A stretch of 64,000 nucleotides of DNA from CAWBQO01 sp963790965. GTDB lineage: Bacteria; Bacteroidota; Rhodothermia; Rhodothermales; DASSAV01. A program made the translations under genes and the position numbers. This document shows, piece by piece, positions 8,654 through 18,113 of the stretch (positions are counted from its first letter, which is position 1; each line of letters starts with the position of its first letter). The notes beneath the pieces are model-generated. The model was not told the DNA's origin. It saw only the letters and a program-made list of their open reading frames with translations, and did not search any database. Where the stretch lies: NCBI GenBank assembly GCA_963790965.1, contig CAWBQO010000004.1, positions 1-64,000 on the forward strand, given 5' to 3'.

Positions 8654-11236
8654 ATGAAACTCAGGTATCAGTTTGTGCTGACGGCGCTCATCGCTGCAGC
8701 GTTCCTATGGCCGGCAGCGGTACAGGCGCAGGACGCCCCTGCCTTCACCTCTTGCCTGGACACGCAGGACGAATGCCTCGTCGACTACTACTTCAACGGC
8801 GGTATCGTCAACAACGCGCTTCGCAACACGATCATAGATGACATTGACAACGGCGGCGTGCCTGCCGGCCGTGTCTACAAGCTGCTTCGGGGCGGCCTGT
8901 ACTACAACGAAGATCGTATCGAAAATGCAGGCTTCCACCTGCGCATCGTCGGTCAGACGAAGGAAGAAGCCGGCCCGGATGCCTTCGCCTGCGGCGACTC
9001 TGGTGATCAGGACTGCGGTCCGGCCGTTATTCAAATGGTCACCCGCGCTGACGGCAGCATCGATCAGCGGATGATCACGGGCCAGGATGATATCACGCTC
9101 AGGAATCTTTGGATCACGGGCCAGGACGACGCCGGCCTTACGAACGCTTACACGCCGATCCAGATCGACGCTTCGAACCACCGCTACGTGTTCGACAACA
9201 TCATCTTCGAGCGCAGCAACTTCGCCCTCGTCCAGTTCACCGGGCAGGACAACGACGTGAAGGTGATGAACTCCAAGTTCCGCAACTTCGTCAACTCGGC
9301 GCAGCAGTGGGAGGGACGCGGGATGCAGTTCTCCGCCGGCGCGGACTCGGTCTGGTTCGAGAACAACACGTTCTTCCAGGTCGGCTTCACCGTCGTTCAG
9401 AGCGAGGCCCGCCCGATCAACTACATCCTGTTCAACCACAACACGATGGTGAACATCGGCCGCCAGATCAACACGGGCGGCATCTGGAAGTCGGCGTTCT
9501 TCACGAACAACCTCCTCGTCAACGGCTTCTGGCATGGCGAGGGCTATGCGGATATTAACACGCCCGGTCGCGACACCGAGACGGCGGGCCTCTTCAGCAT
9601 CGCCGAGTTGCCCGCGCAGTACGGCACGAACCTCGAGCGCCGCATCGTCTTTGCCAACACCTCGACCTGGCGCGATCCCAAGTTCGCGGCCTACTACGCG
9701 GACTCAATTCGCGCGCAACCGCTCTTCAACGAAGTGACGGCCGAGTTCTTCGCCGACTACGACAATATGCAGGCGGTGGACAACCTGGAAGGTGTTGATC
9801 CGGGTCTGAAGGTGTACCCGCAGCTCACGAGCGCGGGCGTCATCGAGAACATGATCCAGAACATGAAGGATCTGCGCGCCGGCGTTACGCCCGCACAGAC
9901 CTGGCTCTGGGATCCCGGTCGCGATGCGACCAACTTCCTCGGCGTCGGCTTCGTATGGCCGCTGCCGGAGGATCTCTCCTACACCAACGCGACGCTTATG
10001 ACCGCGGGTACGGACAACCTGCCGCTCGGCGACCTGAACTGGTTCCCGACGGCCAAGGAAACGTACACGAACAATCGGATGCAGTACATCCACGCGATTG
10101 AGAACATGGCGGTCGCGCCGGAAGTCAACATCGTGGCTACGGTCGAGGCCGAAGCGGGCAGCCTACAGGATCAGGCGAGCGTCGCGACGGTTGCCGGGGC
10201 AACGTTCCTCAAGATCACCCCCGGCTCGTCGTTCTCCTGGACGTTTGAGATCCCGGAATCGAAGGAGTACGCGCTGGATTACCACTTGAACATGGCCGGC
10301 CGCGCCACGAGCGGCGTGGACATGGTTCTGAACGGCACGAACATCTTTGATCTCCGCGGTTGGGGACAGTTCGTTGTGCCGCCGGAAAACTCCGGGGTTG
10401 CGCTCAATGATTGGGTGACGCTGCGTTACACACAGGCGGACCTCCACACCAACTCCGCTGGTGCGCTTACGCTTCCCGCTGGAACGAACACGCTCAAGAT
10501 CGGGCAGCAGTGGGCGGACAACACGATGTGGAGTGGCGTCGACGTAGTCGACCCGGGCACCGGCAACATCGTTGCGTCGCTTACTGCGCCGGAAGCGATG
10601 GTCGAGGGCGCTGCGCCTGGTTGCGTAGATCCGAACGAATACTGCCCAAGCGGTTTCAAATCGGTCAACATCGAGAATGGCAGCGTGACCTGGACGATCG
10701 ACGTGCCGAGTGCCGGACAGTATTTCGCCCGCGTGTTTTATAACGCGCCCGATGGCGGAACCGGCACGATCAGCATCGACGGAGCGCCGGCCGTTCCCGT
10801 TGTAACGTTCGACGCCGCCAACGGCAACGTGCTCACGAGCGAGTTCACGATCGCGACGACCGGCTCCAAGACGGTCACGCTTACGGCCAACGGTGGCGTG
10901 ATGGTGGACCGGATTCAGCTGCTCAACGTCCGCGCCGTCACCTCCAGCGAGAAGCAGGAGCTTCCGGAGGGCTACGCGCTCGATCAGAACTACCCGAACC
11001 CGTTCAGCGTCTCGACGACGATTGCCTACACGATGAAGGCGGCCGGATCGGTTCGCCTGGAAGTGTATGACCTCCTCGGCCGTAGCGTTGCTACGCTCGT
11101 CGACGCGCAGGTAGGTGCTGGAGCGCATACCGTCACCTTCGACGGCAGCGCGCTGAACCTGCCCAGCGGCCTCTACCTGTATCGCCTGCAGACGCCTGTC
11201 GGCAACCAGGTTCGCAAGATGATGCTCGTTCAGTAA
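8654..11236 (+). CDS. Secreted parallel beta-helix protein with carbohydrate-binding-like modules and T9SS sorting domain
   Basis: About 860 residues from the ATG at 8654 (AGAGG lies six bases before it; an ATG at 8648 is also possible). Signal peptide ends at VQA-Q. Residues about 40-480 form irregular repeats of right-handed beta-helix type with runs such as VFDNIIFERSNFALVQF and VWFENNTFFQVGFTVV, as in pectate-lyase-like folds. Two beta-sandwich modules resembling CBM6/CBM35 follow (about 495-640 and 645-765). The C-terminal 90 residues carry DQNYPNPFSVSTT and VYDLLGRSVATLV, a T9SS type A sorting domain. I see no clear lyase catalytic residues, so it may bind glycan rather than cut it. Its place directly after the receptor is where SusD would sit in a classical locus. 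Confidence 0.75.
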   Translation: MKLRYQFVLTALIAAAFLWPAAVQAQDAPAFTSCLDTQDECLVDYYFNGGIVNNALRNTIIDDIDNGGVPAGRVYKLLRGGLYYNEDRIENAGFHLRIVGQTKEEAGPDAFACGDSGDQDCGPAVIQMVTRADGSIDQRMITGQDDITLRNLWITGQDDAGLTNAYTPIQIDASNHRYVFDNIIFERSNFALVQFTGQDNDVKVMNSKFRNFVNSAQQWEGRGMQFSAGADSVWFENNTFFQVGFTVVQSEARPINYILFNHNTMVNIGRQINTGGIWKSAFFTNNLLVNGFWHGEGYADINTPGRDTETAGLFSIAELPAQYGTNLERRIVFANTSTWRDPKFAAYYADSIRAQPLFNEVTAEFFADYDNMQAVDNLEGVDPGLKVYPQLTSAGVIENMIQNMKDLRAGVTPAQTWLWDPGRDATNFLGVGFVWPLPEDLSYTNATLMTAGTDNLPLGDLNWFPTAKETYTNNRMQYIHAIENMAVAPEVNIVATVEAEAGSLQDQASVATVAGATFLKITPGSSFSWTFEIPESKEYALDYHLNMAGRATSGVDMVLNGTNIFDLRGWGQFVVPPENSGVALNDWVTLRYTQADLHTNSAGALTLPAGTNTLKIGQQWADNTMWSGVDVVDPGTGNIVASLTAPEAMVEGAAPGCVDPNEYCPSGFKSVNIENGSVTWTIDVPSAGQYFARVFYNAPDGGTGTISIDGAPAVPVVTFDAANGNVLTSEFTIATTGSKTVTLTANGGVMVDRIQLLNVRAVTSSEKQELPEGYALDQNYPNPFSVSTTIAYTMKAAGSVRLEVYDLLGRSVATLVDAQVGAGAHTVTFDGSALNLPSGLYLYRLQTPVGNQVRKMMLVQ

Positions 11237-11253
11237 CGGCATCCGCTCGCACG

Positions 11254-11271
11254 GGCGCGCAGACGCGCGCC
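11254..11271 (+). terminator. Short GC hairpin after the beta-helix gene
   Basis: GGCGCGC (11254-11260) and GCGCGCC (11265-11271) pair perfectly around the loop AGAC, 17 bp after the stop codon. No T-run follows; together with the larger hairpin at 11282 it probably ends or attenuates the transcript. Confidence 0.45.
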
Positions 11272-11281
11272 ACGCTTACCC

Positions 11282-11321
11282 GCGCCGGGGGACCGGGGGC
11301 CTTGTGCCCCCTCCCCCGCGC
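11282..11321 (+). terminator. Long GC-rich hairpin between beta-helix gene and symporter
   Basis: An inner stem GGGGGC (11295-11300)/GCCCCC (11306-11311) with loop CTTGT continues, after a two-base bulge, into an outer stem (11282-11292 with 11312-11321, one bulged C). The combined stem is about 16 bp and almost all G-C. It is a strong candidate for a terminator or transcription attenuator dividing the surface genes from the cytoplasmic genes. Confidence 0.55.
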
Positions 11322-11342
11322 CCGTGGGCGGGAAGCCGCATT

Positions 11343-11379
11343 CTTCGAAAGGCGCATCCATCCGAGGCCTCTTTCGAAG
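11343..11379. repeat. Inverted repeat with TTCGAA arms upstream of the symporter
   Basis: CTTCGAAAG (11343-11351) and CTTTCGAAG (11371-11379) form an inverted repeat with a 19-base spacer. Each arm itself contains the palindrome TTCGAA. It could be a double operator or a leader hairpin of the transporter message. Confidence 0.4.
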
Positions 11380-11411
11380 GGTATCGTTTCCACACCTTCT
11401 GTGGCCTGAAT

Positions 11412-11432
11412 CCGGCACCCGGCACCCGGCAC
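11412..11432. repeat. Three tandem copies of CCGGCAC
   Basis: Three exact head-to-tail copies of the heptamer CCGGCAC lie in the leader before the symporter gene. No function is evident; the tract could expand or contract by slippage. Confidence 0.5.
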
Positions 11433-11507
11433 CATGACCTCCTCTCTGCAGGAAGACCGGCCGCATAGGCGCGGCACGTCTGTTCGCAACGCCCCCGAAC
11501 GCTCTCT

Positions 11508-13439
11508 ATGAACCTTCATATCATCGACGTGCTCATTATTGGAGCCTACGTCGCAGCTACCATTCTGATCGGCTTCTGGATCTCGCGGCGAGCTTCCCGG
11601 AGCATGGAGAATTACTTTCTCGGGGGTAACACGATTCCCTGGTACGCGCTCGGCCTCTCGAACGCATCCGGCATGTTCGATATCAGCGGGACGATGTGGC
11701 TGGTCACGTTGCTGTTCGTCTACGGCCTGAAGAGCATCTGGATACCGTGGCTGTGGCCGGTATTCAACCAGATCTTCCTGATGATCTTCCTCTCGGTCTG
11801 GCTGCGCCGCTCCGGGGTTATGACCGGTGCCGAGTGGATTCGCTTCCGGTTCGGAGACGGGCGCGGCGCGCAGCTGGCGCACATCGTCGTCGTCATATTC
11901 GCGTTAATTAACGTCGTTGGCTTCCTCGCGTACGGCTTCATCGGCATCGGTAAGTTCGCGGCGATCTTCCTGCCGTGGCAGCTTTCCGCCGATCCGGCCA
12001 CGAACGTGAACCTCTATGGCCTAATCGTTACGGCCATCACGACCGTGTATGTGGTCAAGGGCGGCATGTTCAGCGTCGTCTTTACGGAGGTGCTGCAGTT
12101 TGTCATCATGACGATTGCCTGCATCTGGGTCGGCATCATTGCCATACAGACGGTTTCGCCCGACAGCTGGCTGCAGTGGTGCCGGCGGGATGGGAGCAGG
12201 TCTTTTTCGGTTGGAAACTCGACCTGAACTGGTCCGGCTTGATGGATGCCGCTAACACGAAGATCCACCACGGACGGCTTCGGCATCTTCGGTGCCTTCT
12301 TCATGATGATGGTGTTTAAGGGCGTCTTGACGAGTGGCGCGGGGCCGGCACCCAACTACGACATGCAGCGCATCCTCTCGGCGAAGACGCCGCGCGAAGC
12401 GGCGAAGATGAGCGGACTCGTGAGCCTCGTCTTGATGGTCCCCCGGTATATGCTCATCGCAGGTCTGGCGGTGCTCGCGCTCGCGTTCTTCAGCGACCAG
12501 CTCAACGCCATGGGCGCAGCGGTGGACTTCGAGCTGGTGCTGCCGTTCGCGATGCGGGAGTTCATCCCGACGGGCCTTCTCGGGCTTCTGATTGCGGCGC
12601 TCCTTGCGGCCTTCATGTCCACCTTCGCCGCCACGGTCAATGCCGCGCCCGCCTACATCGTCAACGACATTTACAAGCGCTACATCAACCCGCACGCCTC
12701 GGAGAAGCGGTACGTATGGATGAGCTATGCGGCCTCGGTTGCCGTCGTGATCGTGGGCACGGGCTTTGGCTTTGTCATTCCGGATCTCAACAGCATCGTG
12801 CTCTGGATCGTGGCGTGCGCTTTATGGCGGCTATACGGCTGCAAACGTGCTGAAGTGGTACTGGTGGCGCTTTAATGCCTATGGCTACTTCTGGGGGATG
12901 GTGGCCGGCATCGCGGCGGCGGGCATCGTCTCGCAGTCGATGACGTGGATCTTCGGCGCGGGCGCGTTCGGAGAGGCGGCCCCGGTATACGGCTTCCCGT
13001 TCATCCTCGGGATCTCGCTCGTCGGTTGCATCGCAGGAAGCCTTCTCACGCCGCCGGACGACCGGGCCGTGCTGAAGAAGTTCTACTATACCGTCCGCCC
13101 ATGGGGTTTCTGGAGGCCGATCCACGACGAGCTGCTGCAGGAGCACCCAAACCTCATGGCGAACAAGGACTTCGGACGCGACATGTTCAACGTCCTGGTG
13201 GGCATCGCCTGGCAGACGGCGCTCGTCGCGGCGGGTATCTACATCGTGGTGCAGAACTGGACGGCGCTCGCTATCTGCGCCGGCCATCATCCTTCTGACC
13301 ATGGCAGTGCTCAAGTTCAACTGGCTGCGACAAGCTGGAGGATAATCCGGCCGACCTCGTCGCGGAACGTTGGTCTGTGGCTCAGGACCGCGCCATGACC
13401 GTCGACAAGCCCATGCGGCCGGTAAATGCAGATAGATAA
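11508..13439 (+). pseudogene. SSS-family sodium:solute (sugar) symporter, interrupted by five frame changes
   Basis: The conceptual protein is about 640 residues with 12 or more membrane helices and the look of the sodium/solute symporter family (start MNLHIIDVLIIGAYVA; later NYFLGGNTIPWYALGLSN, GPAPNYDMQRIL, AAFMSTFAATVNAAPAYIVN, GGYTAANVLKWYWWRF). The reading frame changes near 12175, 12265, 12810, 13280 and 13325; four look like one-base gains and one like a one-base loss. The correct protein sequence continues in another frame at each point, without stops or decay, to the end MTVDKPMRPVNADR and TAA at 13437. This favours sequencing or assembly errors over a real pseudogene. The next gene starts nine bases later, so the two are co-transcribed. 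The likely role is import of mannobiose/cellobiose-type sugars into the cytoplasm. Confidence 0.8.
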
Positions 13440-13448
13440 CAGATAGAA

Positions 13449-14668
13449 ATGGATCAGGCAAATCCGGGTCTCCTTTGGCCCGCCGACGATTTCGACACGC
13501 GCCACGAACGGCTCGAAAGCGAGCATGAAGCGCTGCTTGGGCGGCCCAATGAAAGGGTTGCCGACACGAACGGCGTCATCGTCCGTTACGCCTATCCCGT
13601 ACTCACGGCGCCTCATACGCCGCTTTTCTGGCGCTACGACCTGAATCCGGCACCAATCCCTTTCTGATGGAGCGCATCGGCATCAACGCCGCCTTCAACG
13701 CGGGCGCCATCCAGCTGAACGGCAGATATCTGCTCGTGGTGCGCGTGGAAGGCGTGGACCGCAAGTCCTTCTTCGCCGTGGCGGAAAGCCCGAACGGCGT
13801 AGACAAGTTCCGCTTCTGGGACCGCCCGGTGCTGCTTCCGGAAACGGAAGAACCCGGACACGAACGTCTATGACATGCGCCTGACCGCGCACGAGGACGG
13901 CTGGATCTACGGCATCTTCTGCACCGAGCGCAAAGACCCTGATGCCCCTCCGGGCGACCATTCGGCGCCGTCGCGCAGTGCGGCATCGTGCGGACGCAGC
14001 GATCTCGGGACCTGGGAGCGGCTGCCCGACCTCCAGAACGCACTCCGCCCAGCAGCGCAACGTGGTCCTGCACCCCGAGTTTGTCGACGGCAGGTATGCC
14101 TTCTACACCCGCCCGCAGGACGGCTTCATCGACACCGGCTCCGGCGGCGGCATCGGCTGGGGCCTGTGCGAGAGCATGGAGCAGGCCGAGGTCGGCGAGG
14201 AGACGCATCATCGATCCGCGAGTCTACCACACGATCAACGAGGTGAAGAACGGGCAGGGGCCGCCGCCGCTCCAGACCGAGGAAGGCTGGCTGCATCTGG
14301 CCCACGGCGTGCGCAACACCGCTGCCGGGCTGCGCTACGTGCTCTACCTGTTCCTGACCGATCTTGACGAACCCTGGCGAGTCACCCACAGCCCGGCCGG
14401 CTACTTCATTGCGCCCGAGGGACAAGAGCGCGTGGGCGACGTTTCCAACGTGGTCTTCTCCAACGGCTGGGTTCGCAAGGACAACGACGAAGTGCTGATT
14501 TACTACGCCTCGTCAGACACCCGAACGCATGTGGCGGTCTCCTCTGTGCCCCGCCTGCTCGACTACGTCAAGCATACACCGCCGGACGCGCTTACCTCCG
14601 CGGCGGTGGTTCATGACCGCATGCAGCTCATTCGCCGAAATCTTGAACGGCTAAGACGCGATGACTGA
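13449..14668 (+). pseudogene. GH130 beta-mannoside phosphorylase (4-O-beta-D-mannosyl-D-glucose phosphorylase type), interrupted by six frame changes
   Basis: Joining the frames gives a GH130 enzyme of about 405 residues: HTPLFWRYDLNPA, MERIGINAAFNAGAIQLNGR, VRVEGVDRKSFFAVAESPNG, YDMRLTAHEDGWIYGIFCTE, RNVVLHPEFVDGRYAFYTRP, GSGGGIGWGL, DVSNVVFSNGW and YYASSDTRTHVA. These match the mannosylglucose phosphorylase group known from Rhodothermus marinus and Bacteroides. The frame switches near 13648, 13855, 13970, 13997, 14032 and 14203, each explicable by a single gained or lost G/C, while the protein sequence between switches is undamaged. The enzyme would split mannosyl-glucose into mannose 1-phosphate and glucose in the cytoplasm. 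It overlaps the epimerase start by eight bases, the classic partner in mannobiose breakdown. Confidence 0.85.
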
Positions 14669-15917
14669 ACTAACCGAACTGGCCGCCCTTCGTGCCGCCA
14701 CTTTGAAGGACCTGACCGAAAACATCCTTCCCTTCTGGATGCGGAAGGCCGCCGACCACCGCTACGGCGGGTTTGTCGGGCGGATAACCGAGGCGGGAGC
14801 GGTCGTTCCCGAAGCGGCGAAGGGCGTGGTGCTGAACGCGCGCATCTTATGGACTTTCTCCTCCGCGACGCGGCAGCTGCCCCATCCGGATTACCGGCGG
14901 ACTGCGGACCGGGCGTACGAGTACCTCCGCGATCACTTTATCGACAAAGAGTTTGGCGGCGTCTACTGGAGCGTGAACTACCTTGGCGAGCCGCTGGACC
15001 GGCGCAAACAGATCTACGCGCAAGCTTTCGCCATTTACGGGCTGGCCGCCTACTATCTCGCCTCCGGCGACGAGGCGGCGCGCCGGAGCGCCTTTGATCT
15101 CTTCGACCTTGTTGAGCAGTACGGTTATGACAGCGTCGGCGGGGGTTATTTCGAGGCGTTTGCGCAGGACTGGTCGCTGGTGGAAGATGTACGCTTGAGC
15201 GAGAAAGACCTGAACGCGCCCAAGAGCATGAACACGCTCTTGCACGTCATGGAAGCTTACGCCGCGCTGCACCGCATCTCACCCACCGAGGCGTTGCGGG
15301 AACGCCTTGCCGAGCTTGTAGCCCTGTTTATCGACACCGTCCGGGACCCGGAGACCGGCCATATGCGGACGTTCTTTTCGGAAGGCTTCGACTCGGTCTC
15401 GCCTCGCTACTCCTTCGGGCACGACATTGAAGCCGCATGGCTGGTCTACGATGCCGCGGAAGCCGTCGGGGACGAAGCGCTGCTCGAGCGCGCCCGCGCG
15501 TTCGCCCTCGAGACGGCCGACCTCACGATCCGGGAAGGTCTGGACGAAGACGGCGGTTTGCTCAACGAAGCGGACGCTTCCGGCTGGATCGACACCGACA
15601 AACACTGGTGGCCGCAGGCGGAGGCAATGGTCGGTTTCCTGAATGCGTACGAGCTATCGGGCAGCGAAAGCTACGTGCGGGCCGCCACGCAGTCATGGGA
15701 CTTCATCGCCCGCCACGTCATCAACCGGGAACAGGGCGAGTGGCGCAACCGGCTCCACCGCGACGGAACGCCGTACGAAGGCGAGGACCGCCTGGGCCTC
15801 TGGAAATGTCCTTATCACAACAGCCGGGCGTGCCTCGAAATCATGCGCCGCGTGCCCGCGCCCCTTTCAAAAGCAGAACGAATCGTGCGCGGGCGCGGAG
15901 TTGCTGCGCGCTACTAA
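14661..15917 (+). CDS. Cellobiose/mannobiose 2-epimerase (AGE superfamily)
   Basis: A 418-residue cytoplasmic protein without signal peptide, with the (alpha/alpha)6 barrel pattern of N-acylglucosamine 2-epimerases. Key motifs: RILWTFSSATRQLP near the N-terminus, NTLLHVMEAYAALHRI, SFGHDIEAAWL (H254), DKHWWPQAEAMVGF and CPYHNSRACLEIM (H386). H254 and H386 correspond by motif to the two catalytic histidines of Rhodothermus marinus cellobiose 2-epimerase. It turns the reducing-end residue of beta-1,4-disaccharides, for example mannobiose into mannosyl-glucose, the substrate of the GH130 phosphorylase whose stop codon overlaps its start (ATGACTGA). The gene is intact, unlike its two upstream neighbours. 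Confidence 0.9.
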   Translation: MTELTELAALRAATLKDLTENILPFWMRKAADHRYGGFVGRITEAGAVVPEAAKGVVLNARILWTFSSATRQLPHPDYRRTADRAYEYLRDHFIDKEFGGVYWSVNYLGEPLDRRKQIYAQAFAIYGLAAYYLASGDEAARRSAFDLFDLVEQYGYDSVGGGYFEAFAQDWSLVEDVRLSEKDLNAPKSMNTLLHVMEAYAALHRISPTEALRERLAELVALFIDTVRDPETGHMRTFFSEGFDSVSPRYSFGHDIEAAWLVYDAAEAVGDEALLERARAFALETADLTIREGLDEDGGLLNEADASGWIDTDKHWWPQAEAMVGFLNAYELSGSESYVRAATQSWDFIARHVINREQGEWRNRLHRDGTPYEGEDRLGLWKCPYHNSRACLEIMRRVPAPLSKAERIVRGRGVAARY

Positions 15918-15923
15918 TGGCTC

Positions 15924-17078
15924 ATGAGCTTCCGCAAACTCCTCTTCGTCGCTACCCGAATGCTGGCAGCTGCGGTGCTCGTTTCGAGCGCCGTTTCCGG
16001 CTGCGCGCCGTCCGCAAAGATGGCCGGTGGCAGCTCCCTGCTTGCTGACCCGGCGGCGACACCCGAGACGCGCGCGCTGTTCCTCAACCTGCAGCGGCTT
16101 GCGCCGGACCATGTGCTCCTCGGGCACCACGACGACACGTCCTACGGCGTCGGCTGGCATGATGAAGCCGGGCGCTCGGACGTAAAGGAGTCCTCCGGCT
16201 CCTACCCGGCGCTCTATGGGTGGGACGTCATGGCCCTCTACAACCACGGGCAGTACGACCCGGCGCGCGCGCAGCGCCTTAGAGAGCGTATGCTCCAGGC
16301 CTACGAACGCGGCGGTGTTAACGCTTTAGCCTGGCACATGGACAATCCCGTGAGCGGCGGAAACGCATGGGATACGACGCGGGCCGTGGCGGCGGTGCTG
16401 CCGGGCGGTTCGGCTCATGCCCTCTATGTCGCGAAGCTCGACAGCGTGGCTGCGTTCATGAAGAGCCTGAGGGCGTCCGACGGAACGCTCGCGCCGGTGA
16501 TCTTCCGCCCCTTTCATGAGCACACCGGAAGCTGGTTCTGGTGGGGCCGCCGGCACAGCAGCATTGACGAGTTCAAGCGGCTCTGGCAGTTTACCGTGAC
16601 CTACCTGCGCGACCAGAAGCACGTTCACAACCTGCTCTATTCCTATTCGTCCGATGTGTTTGCGACAAAGGAAGCGTACCTGGAACGCTACCCCGGCGAC
16701 GCTTTCATCGACGTGCTCGGGCTGGACGATTACCAGAGCATCAAGACTGTGGAGACAGGGGATGTTTTCGTTGGCCGTTTGCGGATGCTGGTCGAGATGG
16801 CGGAGAGCCGGGGCAAACTCGCCGCGGTAACCGAAACGGGAGTCGAAGGCGTTCCGGACGCGAACTGGTGGACCGGCGTGCTGCTTCCCGCGTTGCAGGC
16901 GGACCCGGTGGCAACAAGAATCTCCTTCCTCATGCTCTGGCGCAATGCCTTTGACATCCCCGGCCACCACTACGCCCCCTATGCCGGCCATCCGAGCGCG
17001 CCCGACTTTGTGCGCTTCCGTGACTCCAACTTGATGCTCTTCGAAGACGAACTTCCGCCGCTCTACAAGCTGCCATAA
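15924..17078 (+). CDS. GH26 beta-mannanase, lipoprotein
   Basis: A 384-residue protein with a lipoprotein signal (residues 1-27, lipobox VSGC, C27). The GH26 (beta/alpha)8 barrel fills the rest: HVLLGHHDDTSYG, DVKESSGSYPALYGWD, WHMDNPVSGG, the acid/base motif RPFHEHTGSWFWWG (E199) and the nucleophile motif VTETGVEG (E304). The family contains endo-beta-1,4-mannanases and exo-acting mannobiohydrolases; lipid anchoring without extra binding modules suits a periplasmic or cell-surface enzyme making mannobiose for the epimerase/phosphorylase pair. It starts six bases after the epimerase stop. The GH26 at 21060 is a close paralogue. Confidence 0.9.
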   Translation: MSFRKLLFVATRMLAAAVLVSSAVSGCAPSAKMAGGSSLLADPAATPETRALFLNLQRLAPDHVLLGHHDDTSYGVGWHDEAGRSDVKESSGSYPALYGWDVMALYNHGQYDPARAQRLRERMLQAYERGGVNALAWHMDNPVSGGNAWDTTRAVAAVLPGGSAHALYVAKLDSVAAFMKSLRASDGTLAPVIFRPFHEHTGSWFWWGRRHSSIDEFKRLWQFTVTYLRDQKHVHNLLYSYSSDVFATKEAYLERYPGDAFIDVLGLDDYQSIKTVETGDVFVGRLRMLVEMAESRGKLAAVTETGVEGVPDANWWTGVLLPALQADPVATRISFLMLWRNAFDIPGHHYAPYAGHPSAPDFVRFRDSNLMLFEDELPPLYKLP

Positions 17079-17105
17079 GGTTGTTCGAATACCACGCAGT
17101 CTCCT

Positions 17106-18113
17106 ATGCCTGAATCTTTCTCCGAGAACCGTTACGACACCATGCCCTATGCCCGGTGCGGGCGCAGCGGACTCCTTCTGCCTCGGCTCTCGCTCGGCCT
17201 CTGGCACAACTTCGGTGGCGTGGATCGCTATGAAAACGCCCGTGCGCTCACGCGGCGCGCGTTTGACCTCGGGATCACGCACTTCGACCTCGCCAACAAC
17301 TACGGTCCGCCGCCCGGATCGGCCGAGGAGACCTTCGGGCGGATCCTGAAGGATGACCTCGCGCCCTACCGCGATGAACTGATCATTTCCTCCAAGGCGG
17401 GCTATCGGATGCAGCCTGGGCCGTACGGCGACGGCGGCTCCCGGAAGTACCTTCTGGCCTCGTTGGATGCGAGCTTGCGCCGCATGGGCCTCGACTACGT
17501 CGACATCTTCTATCATCACCGGCCCGACAACGATACGCCGCTCGAAGAGACGATGGGCGCGCTCGATCAGGCGGTGCGCAGCGGCCGGGCGCTCTACGTA
17601 GGCGTCTCTAATTACGGCCCGGAGGCAACCCGTGAGGCCGCCCGTTTGCTGCGGTCGATGGGAACGCCGTTCATCATCCATCAGCCGAAGTACAGCATGT
17701 ACGAACGCAGTCCCGAGCACGGCCTGTTCAGCGCCCTCCGCGACGAAGGTCTCGGAGCGATTGTGTTCTCGCCGCTTGCGCAGGGGCTGTTGACCGGACG
17801 CTACCTCGACGGCATCCCGGAAGACTCACGCGCGGGCGGTTCGAGCGTGTTTCTTGGTCCGGAGCAGATTACTGAAGAACGGCTGCGGCAACTGCATCGC
17901 CTGAATGAGGTGGCCCGGGGACGCGGGCAGTCGCTGGCGCAGATGGCGCTTGCATGGGTACTGCGGCGGCCGGAAGTCACGACGGCGCTCATCGGAGCCA
18001 GCCGCGTCTCACAACTCGAGGAAAACGTTGCGGCTCTGCAGAACCTGTCCTTCTCCGATGACGAACTCCACCGGATCGATGCGATCCTCAATAATGACGA
18101 GAGTGCATCCTAA
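17106..18113 (+). CDS. Aldo-keto reductase, YghZ/MgrA-like (AKR14 type)
   Basis: A 335-residue cytoplasmic NADPH-dependent oxidoreductase. The sequence closely follows Escherichia coli YghZ (L-glyceraldehyde 3-phosphate reductase): LSLGLWHNFG, GITHFDLANNYGPPPGSAEE, ISSKAGYRMQPGPYG, SRKYLLASLDASLRRMGLDY, and the late cofactor motif TTALIGASRVSQLEENV. The catalytic tetrad is D61, Y66, K97 and H138. It lies inside the mannan operon, 27 bp after a GH26 gene, and its last 20 bases overlap the start of the following GH5 gene, so it is translationally linked to that enzyme. Its role here is unclear: reduction of a sugar aldehyde or detoxification of triose phosphate or methylglyoxal are both possible. 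Confidence 0.88.
   Translation: MPESFSENRYDTMPYARCGRSGLLLPRLSLGLWHNFGGVDRYENARALTRRAFDLGITHFDLANNYGPPPGSAEETFGRILKDDLAPYRDELIISSKAGYRMQPGPYGDGGSRKYLLASLDASLRRMGLDYVDIFYHHRPDNDTPLEETMGALDQAVRSGRALYVGVSNYGPEATREAARLLRSMGTPFIIHQPKYSMYERSPEHGLFSALRDEGLGAIVFSPLAQGLLTGRYLDGIPEDSRAGGSSVFLGPEQITEERLRQLHRLNEVARGRGQSLAQMALAWVLRRPEVTTALIGASRVSQLEENVAALQNLSFSDDELHRIDAILNNDESAS

Noticed and set aside
12246..12875. Symporter and GH130 fragments considered as several separate small genes.
   Set aside because: Read together across frames they form one continuous family member each, so separate annotation would mislead.
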